In this document: one piece after another, positions 36,486 to 46,646 of the stretch
How the letters are laid out: each line of letters starts with the position of its first letter
Position numbering within the stretch: the stretch's first letter is position 1
NCBI GenBank assembly: GCA_046346845.1
Contig: JAXMHH010000007.1
Location: forward strand, 1-64,000
Source: DSSB01 sp046346845
Lineage (GTDB): Bacteria > UBA10199 > DSSB01
DNA: 64,000 bases
Direction of reading: 5' to 3'
Translations under genes and position numbers: made by a program
The notes under the pieces: generated by a model
The model's input: only the letters and a program-made list of their open reading frames with translations
Databases searched by the model: none
What the model was told of the DNA's origin: nothing

Positions 36486-38414
36486 TCAGGATTGCTTTAG
36501 GCCGCGCCTCGCCCGAAAGACGGCGGCAAGGCCCAGGACGAGCCAAGCCACGGCTTTCGGCGTGGAGCCTGAAATTGCAGTCTGCACCTGAAGGGAGCAA
36601 CCCATTCCGCTCCCCTCCAAGAAAATCCCCGGCCCCTTGCCCGGAGGCGGCGGGGGCGGATTCCCGGCGGGGGCCTTTTCGCCCCCGCAATCCACCTGGC
36701 CTCGAGACTCGCAGGCCCCGGTCGCGGGATTACAGGCGTCTTGGGTGCAAACGTTCCCATCGTCGCACTCCACGGCAACCCCCGCGCACTGGCCCGCCTC
36801 GTCGCACCGGTCGTTCTGGCTGCAGAGATTTCCGTCATCGCAGGCCGCACCCGACTGGGGATCGTTGCGGCAAGTGCCCAGAGAGACGTCGCAGGAGTCC
36901 GCGGTGCAGGGATTGCTGTCATCGCAATCGCTATCTTGCGAGCAAGAACAAGAATCCAAATCAAACAGGCATTGCCCGGTCTGGGAATCGCAAGCATCGT
37001 TGACCGAGCAATCTCGGCCGTCATTGCAAACGACCGGATTGCCGTCCTGGCATTGGCCGCTCACGCAGATTTCCTGTCCATTGCATTGGTCGGAATCCCC
37101 GCAAAAATTGGTGTCGTCCGCCTGAAACAGGCAGCCGACCGTGGGGTTGCAGCTGTCGTCGGTGCAGGGATTATTGTCCTCGCAGGTGACCGCGGCGCCG
37201 CCGCAGGTGCCGGAGACGCATTGGTCGTTCTGAGTGCAAGCGTTCCCGTCGTCGCAGGCATTGGTATCGTCGGCGACGTTCGAGCAAGTCCCCGCGGGAA
37301 AGTCGCAAACGTCATCGGTGCAAGGGTTGCCGTCGTCGCAATCCAAGTCTTGGGAACAGGCGCAGGACCCAACGTCAAACTGGCAAAAACCCGTCGTCGG
37401 GTCGCAGGAATCGCCGGAGGAACAGGTCCGGCCGTCATCGCAGACAATGGGAGTCCCATCCACGCAGCTTCCCGCCTGACAGACCTCGGTCCCATTGCAA
37501 AAGTCAGCGTCGGAACAGACATTGGAGTCGTCCGCGACGAATTGGCAACCCAGCGAGATGTTGCAGGAATCGTCGGTACAGGGATTGTCGTCGTTGCACA
37601 GCACGGGATCGCTGACGCAGCCCCCGCCGGAACAACGGTCGTTTTGAGTACAGGCGCTGCCGTCGTCGCAGGCGTTGGTGTCGTCGGCTAGGTTGCTGCA
37701 AGTGCCGGAAGGAAAATCGCAGGTGTCGTCGGTACAGGGATTGCCGTCGTCGCAATCCTGGTCTTGAGAGCAGGCACAGGCGCCGAGGTCGAATTGACAC
37801 TGTCCGGTCGCCTGGTCGCAGGCATCAGTCGAACAACTCCGACCGTCATCGCAGGTCACGGGAGTCCCGGATTGGCATCCGGAAACCGGGTCGCAGGTCT
37901 CCGCCCCGTCGCAGGGATTGCCGTTATCGCAGCTCAGCGGCGTGCCAGAACCGCAGGTCCGCGTATTGAAACAGACCTCGTTTCCGTCGCAGACATCGCC
38001 GTTCGAGCAATCCGCGTCGGTGAAGCAATCCGGCGGTGGCGGCGCGCACCGGCAGCCGATGCAGGTCTCGCCGGCGACGGTGCAGCTGAGCCCGGGCTCC
38101 CCGCATTCTTCCCCGCTGTTGACAGTGCCGTTCCCGCAGGTGGGCGGCGAGCCGCAGTCTTGGGGACAGGTCTCCTGCGTCTCTCCATCCACGGGATCGC
38201 AAACCCCGTCGCCGCAGAAGCAGCCGAAATCCGGGTCGCCGTGGTTGGTATGCCCCTGTTGCTGCCCCGAACTGGAGGTGCAGACGGATCCGTAGGGGTT
38301 GGAGGCGCTGCCGGTGGAATGGCAGAAGCAAATGTTGCCTGCCCAGCTAAATTTGGCGAGAAGAAGGGAAAATAAGGTTATTGCAGAGACACGTAGACAT
38401 CTTCTAAAACCCAT
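36486..38414 (-). CDS. Cys-rich repeat surface protein with C-terminal sorting-like tail
   Basis: A 642-residue exported protein: an N-terminal signal peptide (about residues 1-25, ending FSWAG), then a long Cys-rich region built of C-D-D-G-N-P-C-T-D-D-x-C units. A larger module of about 137 residues, starting CACSQD-x-DCDDGNPC, repeats two and a half times. Proteins with such repeats are common in Myxococcota. The C-terminus has a Pro/Gly linker, a GMGCS motif, a hydrophobic segment (AVAWLVLGLAAVF) and RARRG, a layout like Cys-containing CTERM sorting tails that fix proteins to the outer surface. Exact repeats and strong Cys content suggest disulfide-rich, rigid stalks. A strong terminator follows. 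Confidence 0.85.
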   Translation of the reverse strand: MGFRRCLRVSAITLFSLLLAKFSWAGNICFCHSTGSASNPYGSVCTSSSGQQQGHTNHGDPDFGCFCGDGVCDPVDGETQETCPQDCGSPPTCGNGTVNSGEECGEPGLSCTVAGETCIGCRCAPPPPDCFTDADCSNGDVCDGNEVCFNTRTCGSGTPLSCDNGNPCDGAETCDPVSGCQSGTPVTCDDGRSCSTDACDQATGQCQFDLGACACSQDQDCDDGNPCTDDTCDFPSGTCSNLADDTNACDDGSACTQNDRCSGGGCVSDPVLCNDDNPCTDDSCNISLGCQFVADDSNVCSDADFCNGTEVCQAGSCVDGTPIVCDDGRTCSSGDSCDPTTGFCQFDVGSCACSQDLDCDDGNPCTDDVCDFPAGTCSNVADDTNACDDGNACTQNDQCVSGTCGGAAVTCEDNNPCTDDSCNPTVGCLFQADDTNFCGDSDQCNGQEICVSGQCQDGNPVVCNDGRDCSVNDACDSQTGQCLFDLDSCSCSQDSDCDDSNPCTADSCDVSLGTCRNDPQSGAACDDGNLCSQNDRCDEAGQCAGVAVECDDGNVCTQDACNPATGACESRGQVDCGGEKAPAGNPPPPPPGKGPGIFLEGSGMGCSLQVQTAISGSTPKAVAWLVLGLAAVFRARRGLKQS

Positions 38415-38674
38415 GTTCCTTACCCGTTAAACCACCGAGCCCCCTCAATGGATTTTTACAATGGTTAATTTAGAAATTTAGAATTTGATCGTTGAAGCGA
38501 AGGCGTGGGAATCGTTGAACCCCTTGCTCAAAGCTGCCAATCGATTTTTGCGGACGGGGGCATAGTAACAAACAAGTGATTTTGCAAGGGTAGAATTACG
38601 CGGCATGTCATTTTTTTTGTGGAAGGGCCTTTCTCTGGCCTTGTGGGGCGAAAAAATATAGAGAGGCCCAAGCC

Positions 38675-39384
<710 letters not shown>

Positions 39385-39388
<4 letters not shown>

Positions 39389-40224
39389 AATTAACAGCCA
39401 AATACCGCTTCGGCTTCATCGGCACGGGCAAGATGGCCCAAGCCATCCTGGGCAGCATGCTGCGGGCGAAGCTTGCCAAACCGAACGAGGTCTTGGTCTC
39501 GGATCCTTCCGCCCAGACGCTCCGCGCCGCAGCGCAAAGGTTCCGCGTGGCCACGACCTCCGACAACCTCGAGGTCGCGCGGCGCTGCGAGTGGATCTGG
39601 CTTGGCACCAAGCCCTTCCATGCCGCCGAGGTCCTGCAGGAAATCTCCCCGCTGCTCCGAAAAAAGCAGGTGCTCCTCTCGATGATGGCCGGGGTCTCGA
39701 CGCGAAGCCTGCGCGCCTGGGCCGGCCGCGGCCCCGCCCTTGTCCGCATCATGCCCAATACGCCAGCCTTGCTCGGAGCCGGGGCCACCGGGGTGTTCTT
39801 CGCCAAGCCCTGTCCCCGTCCGGTCCAGAGACAGGTGGAAAAAATCCTCCGGGCGATGGGCGTTTTTGTGGCCCTGCCAAAGGAAGACCTGCTCGACGGG
39901 GTGACCGGACTCAGCGGAAGCGGCCCGGCCTTTATCTACCTGGTGGCCCAGGGCCTGATCGAAGGCGGGGAACGAGCCGGCCTCAAGCCCGCGCAGGCCA
40001 AGACATTGGCCGTGCAGACTTTGCTTGGCGCCGCGCGGATGCTGGCCGAGTCGGGACATGCCCCCGAGGAGCTCATCCTGCATGTCGCCACCAAGGGAGG
40101 CACCACCGAAGCGGGGCTTGCAACCTTGGAGGCCCGAGGGTTACGGGCCGCCCTGGCCGAGGCCGTCGCCGCCGCCACCCGTCGCGCAGCTGAGATTAGG
40201 GAGCAAAACGAATGTACCCGTTAG
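39385..40224 (+). CDS. proC: Pyrroline-5-carboxylate reductase
   Basis: Reduces pyrroline-5-carboxylate to proline with NAD(P)H. The 279-residue protein has the nucleotide-binding motif GFIGTGKMAQA near residue 10, RIMPNTPALLGAG, and the C-terminal DGVTGLSGSGPAFIYL, TLLGAARML and HVATKGGTTEAGL. The ATG at 39385 fits the family start; a longer frame begins inside yggS. Confidence 0.95.
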
Positions 40225-40526
40225 GCTCCCTGCTGGTCAGCGTCGCCAAGGTCCTTTCCATCCTGCTCAACATCTACCAGTACATCGTGTTGGGGTCGGT
40301 CATCGTCAGCTGGGTCAACGCCGATCCCCACAATCCCATCGTGCGCTTCCTGCGCCAATCCACCGAACCGATCTTTCGCCCGATCCGCAAGCTCCTGCCC
40401 CAGGCCTTGTTCCGCACCGGCCTCGATTTCACCCCGCTCATCGTCTTTCTCCTGATCGTGCTGCTGCAGAATTTCGTCGTCTCCCTGCTGATCCACTACG
40501 GGCAGAGCCTGATGGTCGGCGCATGA
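40212..40526 (+). CDS. yggT: YggT family membrane protein
   Basis: A 104-residue protein with two hydrophobic hairpins (about residues 5-30 and 70-95), typical of YggT, and the NPIVRFLRQSTEPIFRPIRKLLP motif between them. YggT is linked to osmotic shock tolerance and cell envelope function in other bacteria. It overlaps the end of proC and the start of the next gene. Confidence 0.9.
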   Translation: MYPLGSLLVSVAKVLSILLNIYQYIVLGSVIVSWVNADPHNPIVRFLRQSTEPIFRPIRKLLPQALFRTGLDFTPLIVFLLIVLLQNFVVSLLIHYGQSLMVGA

Positions 40527-40834
40527 GCGAGGCGCCCTTCCCTGCCAAGGCGAGCCCCGGCGGCTGCATCCTCGCGGTCAAGGTCCAACCCCGGAGTTCC
40601 CAGAGCCGCATCGTCGGCGTGGAGGGTGAATTCCTCAAGGTCAAGCTCCACGCCCCGCCCGAAGACGGCAAGGCCAACCTGGAATTGATCGAGGTCCTGC
40701 ATCGCGCTTTGCGCGTCGCCCGCCAAAATATAAAGATCTTGCGTGGGGACAAAAGTCGTAGCAAATGGGTGGAGATTCAAGGCCTCAACCCGGCGGAGGC
40801 GAGGGCTGCGGTCTTGAGTCTCCACAAATCCTAA
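40523..40834 (+). CDS. DUF167 (YggU) family protein
   Basis: A 103-residue DUF167 protein: VKVQPRSSQSRIVGVEGEFLKVKLHAPPEDGKANLELI is the family pattern, followed by KILRGDKSRSKWVEIQGL. Its function is unknown. It starts inside the yggT stop (ATGA) and ends the rightward operon. Confidence 0.9.
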   Translation: MSEAPFPAKASPGGCILAVKVQPRSSQSRIVGVEGEFLKVKLHAPPEDGKANLELIEVLHRALRVARQNIKILRGDKSRSKWVEIQGLNPAEARAAVLSLHKS

Positions 40835-40907
40835 ACCCAAGAATTTAGTTGCTTTTTTGCCTTTCGCCTCCCTAGAATTAAAATTGGTGCAATTGGAACG
40901 AGGACTT

Positions 40908-41189
40908 ATGCCGGTCTACGAATACGCGTGCGCCGACTGCGGAAAGCACTTTGAAGAACTCCAAAAGGTCAGCGATAAGCCCTTGAAAACCTGTAAGAAT
41001 TGCGGAGGAAAGCTGCAAAGGCTGATCTCTCAAACCTCGTTCGCCCTCAAAGGCGGCGGTTGGTACAAAGACGGTTATTCCAGTACCAAGGGGCCCGCGG
41101 CGAAGGGGACAGGCAAGGACAAGTCGGGGACTCCCGCGAAGGACAGCGGCAAGACAGCGGCCAAGGCGTCTTCTCAGGACGGCTCCTAA
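40908..41189 (+). CDS. FmdB-type zinc-ribbon protein
   Basis: A 93-residue protein with the FmdB zinc ribbon MPVYEYACADCGKHFE then CKNCGGKL, followed by the family segment LISQTSFALKGGGWYKDGY. The tail is Lys/Ala/Gly-rich and disordered. Its role is regulatory or unknown. The ATG at 40908 is the family start. Confidence 0.87.
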   Translation: MPVYEYACADCGKHFEELQKVSDKPLKTCKNCGGKLQRLISQTSFALKGGGWYKDGYSSTKGPAAKGTGKDKSGTPAKDSGKTAAKASSQDGS

Positions 41190-41239
41190 GCGATCCCGCC
41201 CAGACGACATGAGCCTCCTCCTTCACAAAGGATAAACGC

Positions 41240-41824
41240 GTGGTCGATCGAATCGAAAAGACTCGCCAGGTGGATCCCTGGAAGATCGTCGCCACGAACG
41301 AAACCAAGGAGGAAAAAAAACGCGACGAAAGCGGCACATCGGGTCAAGAATCCAAGGACAGTTTCGGAGAGACCTCCGACTTCATCCAGCTGCTCACAAA
41401 AGACCCGACAAAATTCGTCAGCGAAAAGATCGCCTCGACCCAGATCAGCGGTTTTACCTTCCGCGGAGTCAGTACCCATCGGGAAAAGGCGCTCTTAGAG
41501 GTCGACATCACCCTGTCCAACGGAACCCTGATCAAGGGGGCACAGATCGCGCTGACCCGGCAAGAAGGGATGCGCTACCTGAGCCGGCGACCGGGGGAAG
41601 ACATCGTGGTCGACCAATTGGTGCAGGGAACTTTTTTGACGATCGCGAGGCCGCAGCATCCGGAAGCGGCCGCGGCGGGAACGGAAGCCCGCCCCCCGAC
41701 GGGGCCCGCGCCAACGATGGTCGTCGGGCCGCCCCCTAAGGCCGGGATCCCCTGGTCGTATTACCTGGGCTTCGCGGCGATGGGCATCGCGGTCTTGCTG
41801 TTAATTTACTTTTTTACCTTGTAG
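41240..41824 (+). CDS. Tail-anchored protein upstream of the PEGA kinase
   Basis: A 194-residue protein starting at GTG, unrecognised. Residues 1-45 are charged and disordered. Residues 48-140 look like a single PilZ-size beta domain (GFTFRGVSTHREKALLEVDITLSNGTLIKGAQIAL). A Pro/Ala linker follows, then a C-terminal membrane segment (YYLGFAAMGIAVLLLIYFF). It lies 6 nt before the PEGA kinase gene, so the two are surely co-transcribed and may act together at the membrane. Confidence 0.7.
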   Translation: MVDRIEKTRQVDPWKIVATNETKEEKKRDESGTSGQESKDSFGETSDFIQLLTKDPTKFVSEKIASTQISGFTFRGVSTHREKALLEVDITLSNGTLIKGAQIALTRQEGMRYLSRRPGEDIVVDQLVQGTFLTIARPQHPEAAAAGTEARPPTGPAPTMVVGPPPKAGIPWSYYLGFAAMGIAVLLLIYFFTL

Positions 41825-41830
41825 GCGAAC

Positions 41831-44599
41831 ATGGCGGACTTTCATCCAAAACCCTTCGGGAAATACTTTCTGATCGAAAAGCTCGCCACCGGCGGCATGG
41901 CCGAGATCTACAAGGCCAAGACCTTCGGCGTGGACGGTTTCGAAAAAATCCTCGCCATCAAGCGCATCCTCCCCCACTGCGCGGTCGACAAAGAATTCAT
42001 CAGCATGCTGGTCGACGAGGCCAAGCTGTCGGTGCTCCTGTCCCACACCAATATCGTGCAGGTCTACGACCTCGGTAAGGTCGGCGACGACTATTTCATC
42101 TCGATGGAGTTCATCAACGGCATCAATCTCCGCGAAGTGATGAACCGGGCCAAGGAGATCAACGAGAAGTTCACCGAGGACGTCGTCGTCTACATCCTCA
42201 GCGAAACCTGCAAGGGCCTCGACTACGCGCATTCCAAGAAAGACAACGAGAGCAAACCCCTCAACATCGTCCACCGCGACATCAGCCCGCAGAACATCCT
42301 GCTCAGCTTCGAAGGCGAGGTGAAGATCGTCGACTTCGGAATCGCCAAGGCCGCGATGAACATCAGCCATACCATGGCCGGCATCCTCAAGGGCAAGATC
42401 AGCTACATGTCGCCGGAGCAGGCCCTGGGCAAGCCTATCGACCGCAAGACCGACATCTTTTCCACCGGCCTCATCCTCTACGAGATGCTGACCGGGGAGA
42501 AGCTGTTCACCGGCGAGACCCAATTCGAGGTCCTGAAGAAAATCCGCACCACCCGGCTGACCGAAAACTCCTTTCCCGATTCGATCCCCCTGCCCTTGCG
42601 CAAGATCCTGGCCAAGGCCCTCGCCTACTCGGTGAAAGACCGCTACGACAACGCGGGCGACATGCAGATCGATCTCACCCGCTACCTGTATTCCACCTAT
42701 ATCGACTTCACGCCCCGCAAGCTCTCCGGGCTGATGCGCAAGCTCTTCGCCCAAGAGATCGAAACCAAATCGGGGACCAAGAAAGAAGAGGTCGCGATCG
42801 ATTCGAAGACCCGGTCGATCATGATCGACCAGGTCGCCGCCCAAGAGAACCTCGTGCACCGCGACAACGAGGAGGTGACCGGCGGCATCGTCGACAAGCA
42901 GCCCACCCAGACCTTCATCGAGTCCTTCATCTCCGACCAGGACGAGGAATTGCCCGAGGTCACCCGCACGGGCCAGGCCGCGCCTCCGCTGGAACCGACG
43001 CCAACGCCCAAACCGGCCAAGGCCGCGCCGCCCGCGGCCCCCAAAAAGGTCGAGGCCCCGGCCAAGGCGGCCGCGGCCGCCAAGCCCAAGTCCAAGCGCT
43101 GGTTGGCCTATCCCATCGCCGCCCTGTTGCTGATCGGCAGCGGCCTGGGCATTTACTACAAGACCGATTGGTTCAAGGGCCCCCCTCCCCCGCCGCCGGA
43201 GGTCTTCGGCGTGCTCCAGATCAATTCCACTCCGGAGGGCGCCCAGGTCTTCCTCAACGACAGCGAGACCAACCTGGTCACTCCCGCGACCTTAAAGACC
43301 ATCAAGGTGGGCGAGGCGCAAAAGGTCACCCTGAAAAAGCCGAAATTCAAAGATTGGACCAAGACGGTGACCCTGGTCGACCCCAATCCCGTCTCCCTGA
43401 CCCCGACCCTCGAGGTCATCCCGGTGGGGACGCTGAAGGTCGTCACCACCCCGCCGGGCGCCAAGATCAGCCTCGACGGCAAGGATACGGGCAAGGTCAG
43501 CCCCGCCACCCTCGAAGACCTCCCGCTCTCCCAGACCTATTCCGTCAAGCTCGAGATGGACAAGTTCCGGCCGGTGGAAGAGCGGGTGACCCTCTACTCC
43601 ATCGAGCCCATCGAGTTTAACAAGAAGCTCGAGGAGATCCTCTTCGCACCCATCCGCGTGGCCTCCACGCCGCCCGGGGCGCGGATCTTCCTCAATAATA
43701 ACGACACGGGCCTCAACACCCCCGCCTCCCTCCCGGACCAGGAGGTGGGAAAACGCTATACGATCCGCCTGGCCAAGCAGGGCTTCCAAGACGTGGTCCG
43801 CTCGGTCGACCTGATGGACAAGCAGGGCGCCGCCTTCCAAGAGCGCCTGGTGAAGGTGGAGGAAAAGACCCCCGAACAGATCGCCCAGGAAAAGCTCAAG
43901 CAGGAGGCCGAAAAACAGAAACAGTTGGAGGCCCAAAAGCTGAAGGAGCAACAGCAGGCCCAGCAACAGCAGGGCAAGGAAACCGACGCGCAGAAGCAGA
44001 AGGAAGCCGATCGCCTCAAGGCCCAACAGGAGGCCGAAAAGCAAAAACAGGCGCAACAAGAGGCTGAGAAACAGAAGCAGGCCCAGAAGGAAAAAGAAGC
44101 GCAAAAAGAGAAGGAAAAGGAAGCCGCCAAGGAGAAGGAGCAAGAGGCAGGCGGCGACACCTTCGTCGCCTTGAGCAGCGAGCCCAAGGGCGCCGACGTC
44201 TTCATCAACGGCGTCCGCAAGGGCAGCTCGCCCGGCAAATGGAAGGTCAGCGCGGGCAGCCCCCTCGAGATCACCATCAGCAAGAGCGGCCTCTCCACCG
44301 TCACCAAGGTCGTGACCCTCCGGCCCGGCGAGACCCGCAACCTGGGCACCATCAACCTGGGCGGCGGCTCGGCCGACAGCGGCGCCGCGGGCGTCATCGT
44401 GGTAGATTCCAATCCGCCGGGGGCCATGGTCCTGCTCAACGGAACTCCGCAAAAAACCACGCCCCTGCGGATCAAGGGGCTGCGCCCGGCCACCACCCAC
44501 ACCATTACCGTCAAGAAGGACGGCTACGAGACCTGGTCGACCAGCTTCACCGTCGGCGAGGGCCAAAAATCCTTCATGGCCAATCTGAAAAAACTATAA
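41831..44599 (+). CDS. Membrane Ser/Thr protein kinase with PEGA repeats
   Basis: A 922-residue bacterial Hanks-type kinase. The cytoplasmic kinase domain (about residues 10-285) has the G-loop KLATGGMAEIYKA, the catalytic Lys in AIKRI, HRDISPQN near 148, DFG near 168 and the APE-like SPEQ. A Pro/Ala linker leads to one membrane segment (about 424-442, PIAALLLIGSGLGIYY). Outside, five PEGA-type beta units begin near residues 460, 533, 604, 777 and 854, with a long charged coiled coil (about 684-773, EKQKQAQQEAEKQKQ type) between the third and fourth. PEGA regions often sense or bind surface structures. It is 9 nt from the FHA-sigma54 activator, its likely substrate or partner. Confidence 0.93.
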   Translation: MADFHPKPFGKYFLIEKLATGGMAEIYKAKTFGVDGFEKILAIKRILPHCAVDKEFISMLVDEAKLSVLLSHTNIVQVYDLGKVGDDYFISMEFINGINLREVMNRAKEINEKFTEDVVVYILSETCKGLDYAHSKKDNESKPLNIVHRDISPQNILLSFEGEVKIVDFGIAKAAMNISHTMAGILKGKISYMSPEQALGKPIDRKTDIFSTGLILYEMLTGEKLFTGETQFEVLKKIRTTRLTENSFPDSIPLPLRKILAKALAYSVKDRYDNAGDMQIDLTRYLYSTYIDFTPRKLSGLMRKLFAQEIETKSGTKKEEVAIDSKTRSIMIDQVAAQENLVHRDNEEVTGGIVDKQPTQTFIESFISDQDEELPEVTRTGQAAPPLEPTPTPKPAKAAPPAAPKKVEAPAKAAAAAKPKSKRWLAYPIAALLLIGSGLGIYYKTDWFKGPPPPPPEVFGVLQINSTPEGAQVFLNDSETNLVTPATLKTIKVGEAQKVTLKKPKFKDWTKTVTLVDPNPVSLTPTLEVIPVGTLKVVTTPPGAKISLDGKDTGKVSPATLEDLPLSQTYSVKLEMDKFRPVEERVTLYSIEPIEFNKKLEEILFAPIRVASTPPGARIFLNNNDTGLNTPASLPDQEVGKRYTIRLAKQGFQDVVRSVDLMDKQGAAFQERLVKVEEKTPEQIAQEKLKQEAEKQKQLEAQKLKEQQQAQQQQGKETDAQKQKEADRLKAQQEAEKQKQAQQEAEKQKQAQKEKEAQKEKEKEAAKEKEQEAGGDTFVALSSEPKGADVFINGVRKGSSPGKWKVSAGSPLEITISKSGLSTVTKVVTLRPGETRNLGTINLGGGSADSGAAGVIVVDSNPPGAMVLLNGTPQKTTPLRIKGLRPATTHTITVKKDGYETWSTSFTVGEGQKSFMANLKKL

Positions 44600-44608
44600 G
44601 GCTCCACC

Positions 44609-46009
44609 ATGGCGAACAGCGAATTCGAACCGCAAACTCAACTGCTTGAAATGGAAGAGACCCGCGACGTGGTCTCGCTGCGCAAGTGCCAGCTGCGCGT
44701 CATCGCGGGGCCCGACGAGAAAAAGAAATTCGACTTAAACCGCAAGATCACCCGGATCGGCAAGAAGGAAGACAATGAGGTCGCCCTGCTCGACAATACG
44801 GTCAGCCGCCACCATGTCGAGATCGAGATGACCTCGGATTCCTACTTGCTGAAAGACCTGAACAGCACCAACGGCACCTTCATCAACGGCCTGCGCGTCA
44901 AGGAGGCCTACCTAAGCCCCGGCGACGTGATCAAGATCGGCAGCACCGAGATCGAGTTCGTCGCCTTCGACGAGAAGGTTCGCATCGAGCCCTCGCCCAA
45001 CCAGCAGTTCGGCGAGCTGGTCGGAAAGAGCCGCAAGATGCGGCAGATCTTCTCCCTGCTCGAGAAGGTGGCCCCCAGCCTGGCGACCGTGATCATCGAG
45101 GGCGAGACCGGCACCGGAAAGGAACTCGTCGCCCGCGCCATCCACACCGCCAGCCTGCGCAAGGACAAGCCCTTCATCGTCTTCGACTGCTCGGCGGTGG
45201 CCCCCACCCTGATCGAGTCCGAGCTCTTCGGGCACGAGAAGGGCGCCTTCACGGGCGCCATCAAGCAGCGCAAGGGCGCCTTCGAGGCGGCTTACGGCGG
45301 GACGGTCTTCTTGGACGAAATCGGCGAGCTGACCCTCGACCTCCAGCCCAAGCTGCTCCGCGCCCTCGAGCAGCGGGAGATCAAGCGGGTCGGCAGCAAC
45401 GAGAAGGTCGACCTCGACGTCCGCGTGGTCTGCGCCACCAACCGCGACCTGCGCAAGGAGGTCGACGAGGGGCGTTTTCGCGAGGACCTTTATTACCGGC
45501 TGTCGGTGGTCAAGGTGCACATCCCCGCCCTTCGCGAGCGCGCGGAGGACATCCCACTGATCATCAAGAAATTCCTCGAGCACGGCCGCTTCAACCGCCT
45601 GCCGGACGGCAGCCTCAAGGTGGTGCGGGTGGAGGACGACGCCCTCAAGTTGCTGCAGCGCTACCAGTGGCCCGGCAACGTCCGCGAACTGGCCAATGTC
45701 ATCGAGCGCGTGGTCTCGATGGCCGACGGCGACACCATCAGCGCGTCCAGCTTAAGCTACGTCTTCCAAGAGATGGAGCAGATGGTGGAGCCCACCGAGA
45801 AGATGACCATCGACACCTCCCTTCCCTTCAAGGAAGCCAAACAGAAGGTCGTCGAGGTCTTCGAGAAGGACTATCTGGAAGAACTCCTCAAGCGGAACAA
45901 CTACAATGTCAGCCGCGCCAGCCGCGAGGCCCAAATCGACCGCAAGCACCTGCGCAACCTGCTCAAGAAATACGAGATCAACGCGCCGGATGATGACGAA
46001 GAGGATTGA
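44609..46009 (+). CDS. FHA-domain sigma54-dependent transcriptional activator
   Basis: A 466-residue enhancer-binding protein: an N-terminal FHA domain (about residues 20-115, with RIGKKEDNEVALLDNTVSRHH and STNGTFING), an AAA+ domain with Walker A GETGTGKE near 165, the sigma54-contact loop GAFTGA and Walker B FLDEIGEL, and a C-terminal Fis-type helix-turn-helix (NVSRASREAQIDRKHLRNLLKKY). FHA binds phosphothreonine, so the kinase just upstream may switch it on. A sigma54-type promoter lies upstream of the sigma28-like gene at 60.7 kb and another upstream of 25.9 kb; both are candidate targets. Confidence 0.94.
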   Translation: MANSEFEPQTQLLEMEETRDVVSLRKCQLRVIAGPDEKKKFDLNRKITRIGKKEDNEVALLDNTVSRHHVEIEMTSDSYLLKDLNSTNGTFINGLRVKEAYLSPGDVIKIGSTEIEFVAFDEKVRIEPSPNQQFGELVGKSRKMRQIFSLLEKVAPSLATVIIEGETGTGKELVARAIHTASLRKDKPFIVFDCSAVAPTLIESELFGHEKGAFTGAIKQRKGAFEAAYGGTVFLDEIGELTLDLQPKLLRALEQREIKRVGSNEKVDLDVRVVCATNRDLRKEVDEGRFREDLYYRLSVVKVHIPALRERAEDIPLIIKKFLEHGRFNRLPDGSLKVVRVEDDALKLLQRYQWPGNVRELANVIERVVSMADGDTISASSLSYVFQEMEQMVEPTEKMTIDTSLPFKEAKQKVVEVFEKDYLEELLKRNNYNVSRASREAQIDRKHLRNLLKKYEINAPDDDEED

Positions 46010-46025
46010 GCAAACCTCCGCGCCC

Positions 46026-46646
46026 CTAAAACCAAGGCTTACCCTTAGAGGTGGGACATTTCTCTCCGGGGATGACCCAGGCCACCCCATCGCTCATCGT
46101 CAATATCAGGTCCTGAATGCCGTCTTTGTCGTGGTCCACGATATAAAGACCTTCCCATATTCGAGAAGTGGGCATGGTGACCCTCGATAGAAGACGGGGA
46201 TGATCGCAATCGAGTTTTGACCGGCATCTTTGTTCAAAGATGTCGAATATCCCGCCAGTAGGACTCTTGGTTGGCGAGGGGGTAATAAGGATGCTCTGTC
46301 GGTACCCGTTTCCGTTGCGATAGAGGTCGACCTTCCCTCCCGTAGGTCCAAAAAACCCTATCTTGGATGTGGGATCCGAAAGGTCCAATCCCTTTTTGGG
46401 AACAAGTTTCCATTTGCCACTACAAGGACTTAGCAAGGGTGCCTTCAGCGGGCCTTCCTTGTCAGGGTCCGCTTCGGAATCCTTCACCGAGGAAGACGGC
46501 TGGGAACTGGGATTTGCGGGAATCTTCCGCAGCAGCGGTTGCGCCTCCGGACTGGGGGTGATGGGCTCCTGTCGCTCGGAAGAATCCCGACATCCGCTGA
46601 GAAAAAAAGCGGCGACGGCTCCCCCAAATACAAAAATGGGCAGCAT
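46026..46646 (-). CDS. Predicted lipoprotein with acidic repeat motif
   Basis: A 206-residue protein with a signal peptide and lipobox LSGC near residue 19, then a Ser/Pro-rich linker and a domain that ends with IVDHDKDGIQDLILTMSDG, which looks like an FG-GAP/calcium-loop repeat. I do not recognise a family. It converges on the activator gene, and a large gap with inverted repeats lies upstream. Confidence 0.65.
   Translation of the reverse strand: MLPIFVFGGAVAAFFLSGCRDSSERQEPITPSPEAQPLLRKIPANPSSQPSSSVKDSEADPDKEGPLKAPLLSPCSGKWKLVPKKGLDLSDPTSKIGFFGPTGGKVDLYRNGNGYRQSILITPSPTKSPTGGIFDIFEQRCRSKLDCDHPRLLSRVTMPTSRIWEGLYIVDHDKDGIQDLILTMSDGVAWVIPGEKCPTSKGKPWF

Noticed and set aside
36741..37691. A 316-residue Val/Ala/Gly-rich open frame opposite the Cys-rich gene
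   Set aside because: It is the reverse reading of the C-D-D-G-N repeats; the repeated look comes from the minus-strand gene.
36700..37900. Regular repeats that could suggest a CRISPR array
   Set aside because: The units are in-frame coding repeats of the Cys-rich protein, are not separated by unique spacers of constant size, and no cas gene is nearby.
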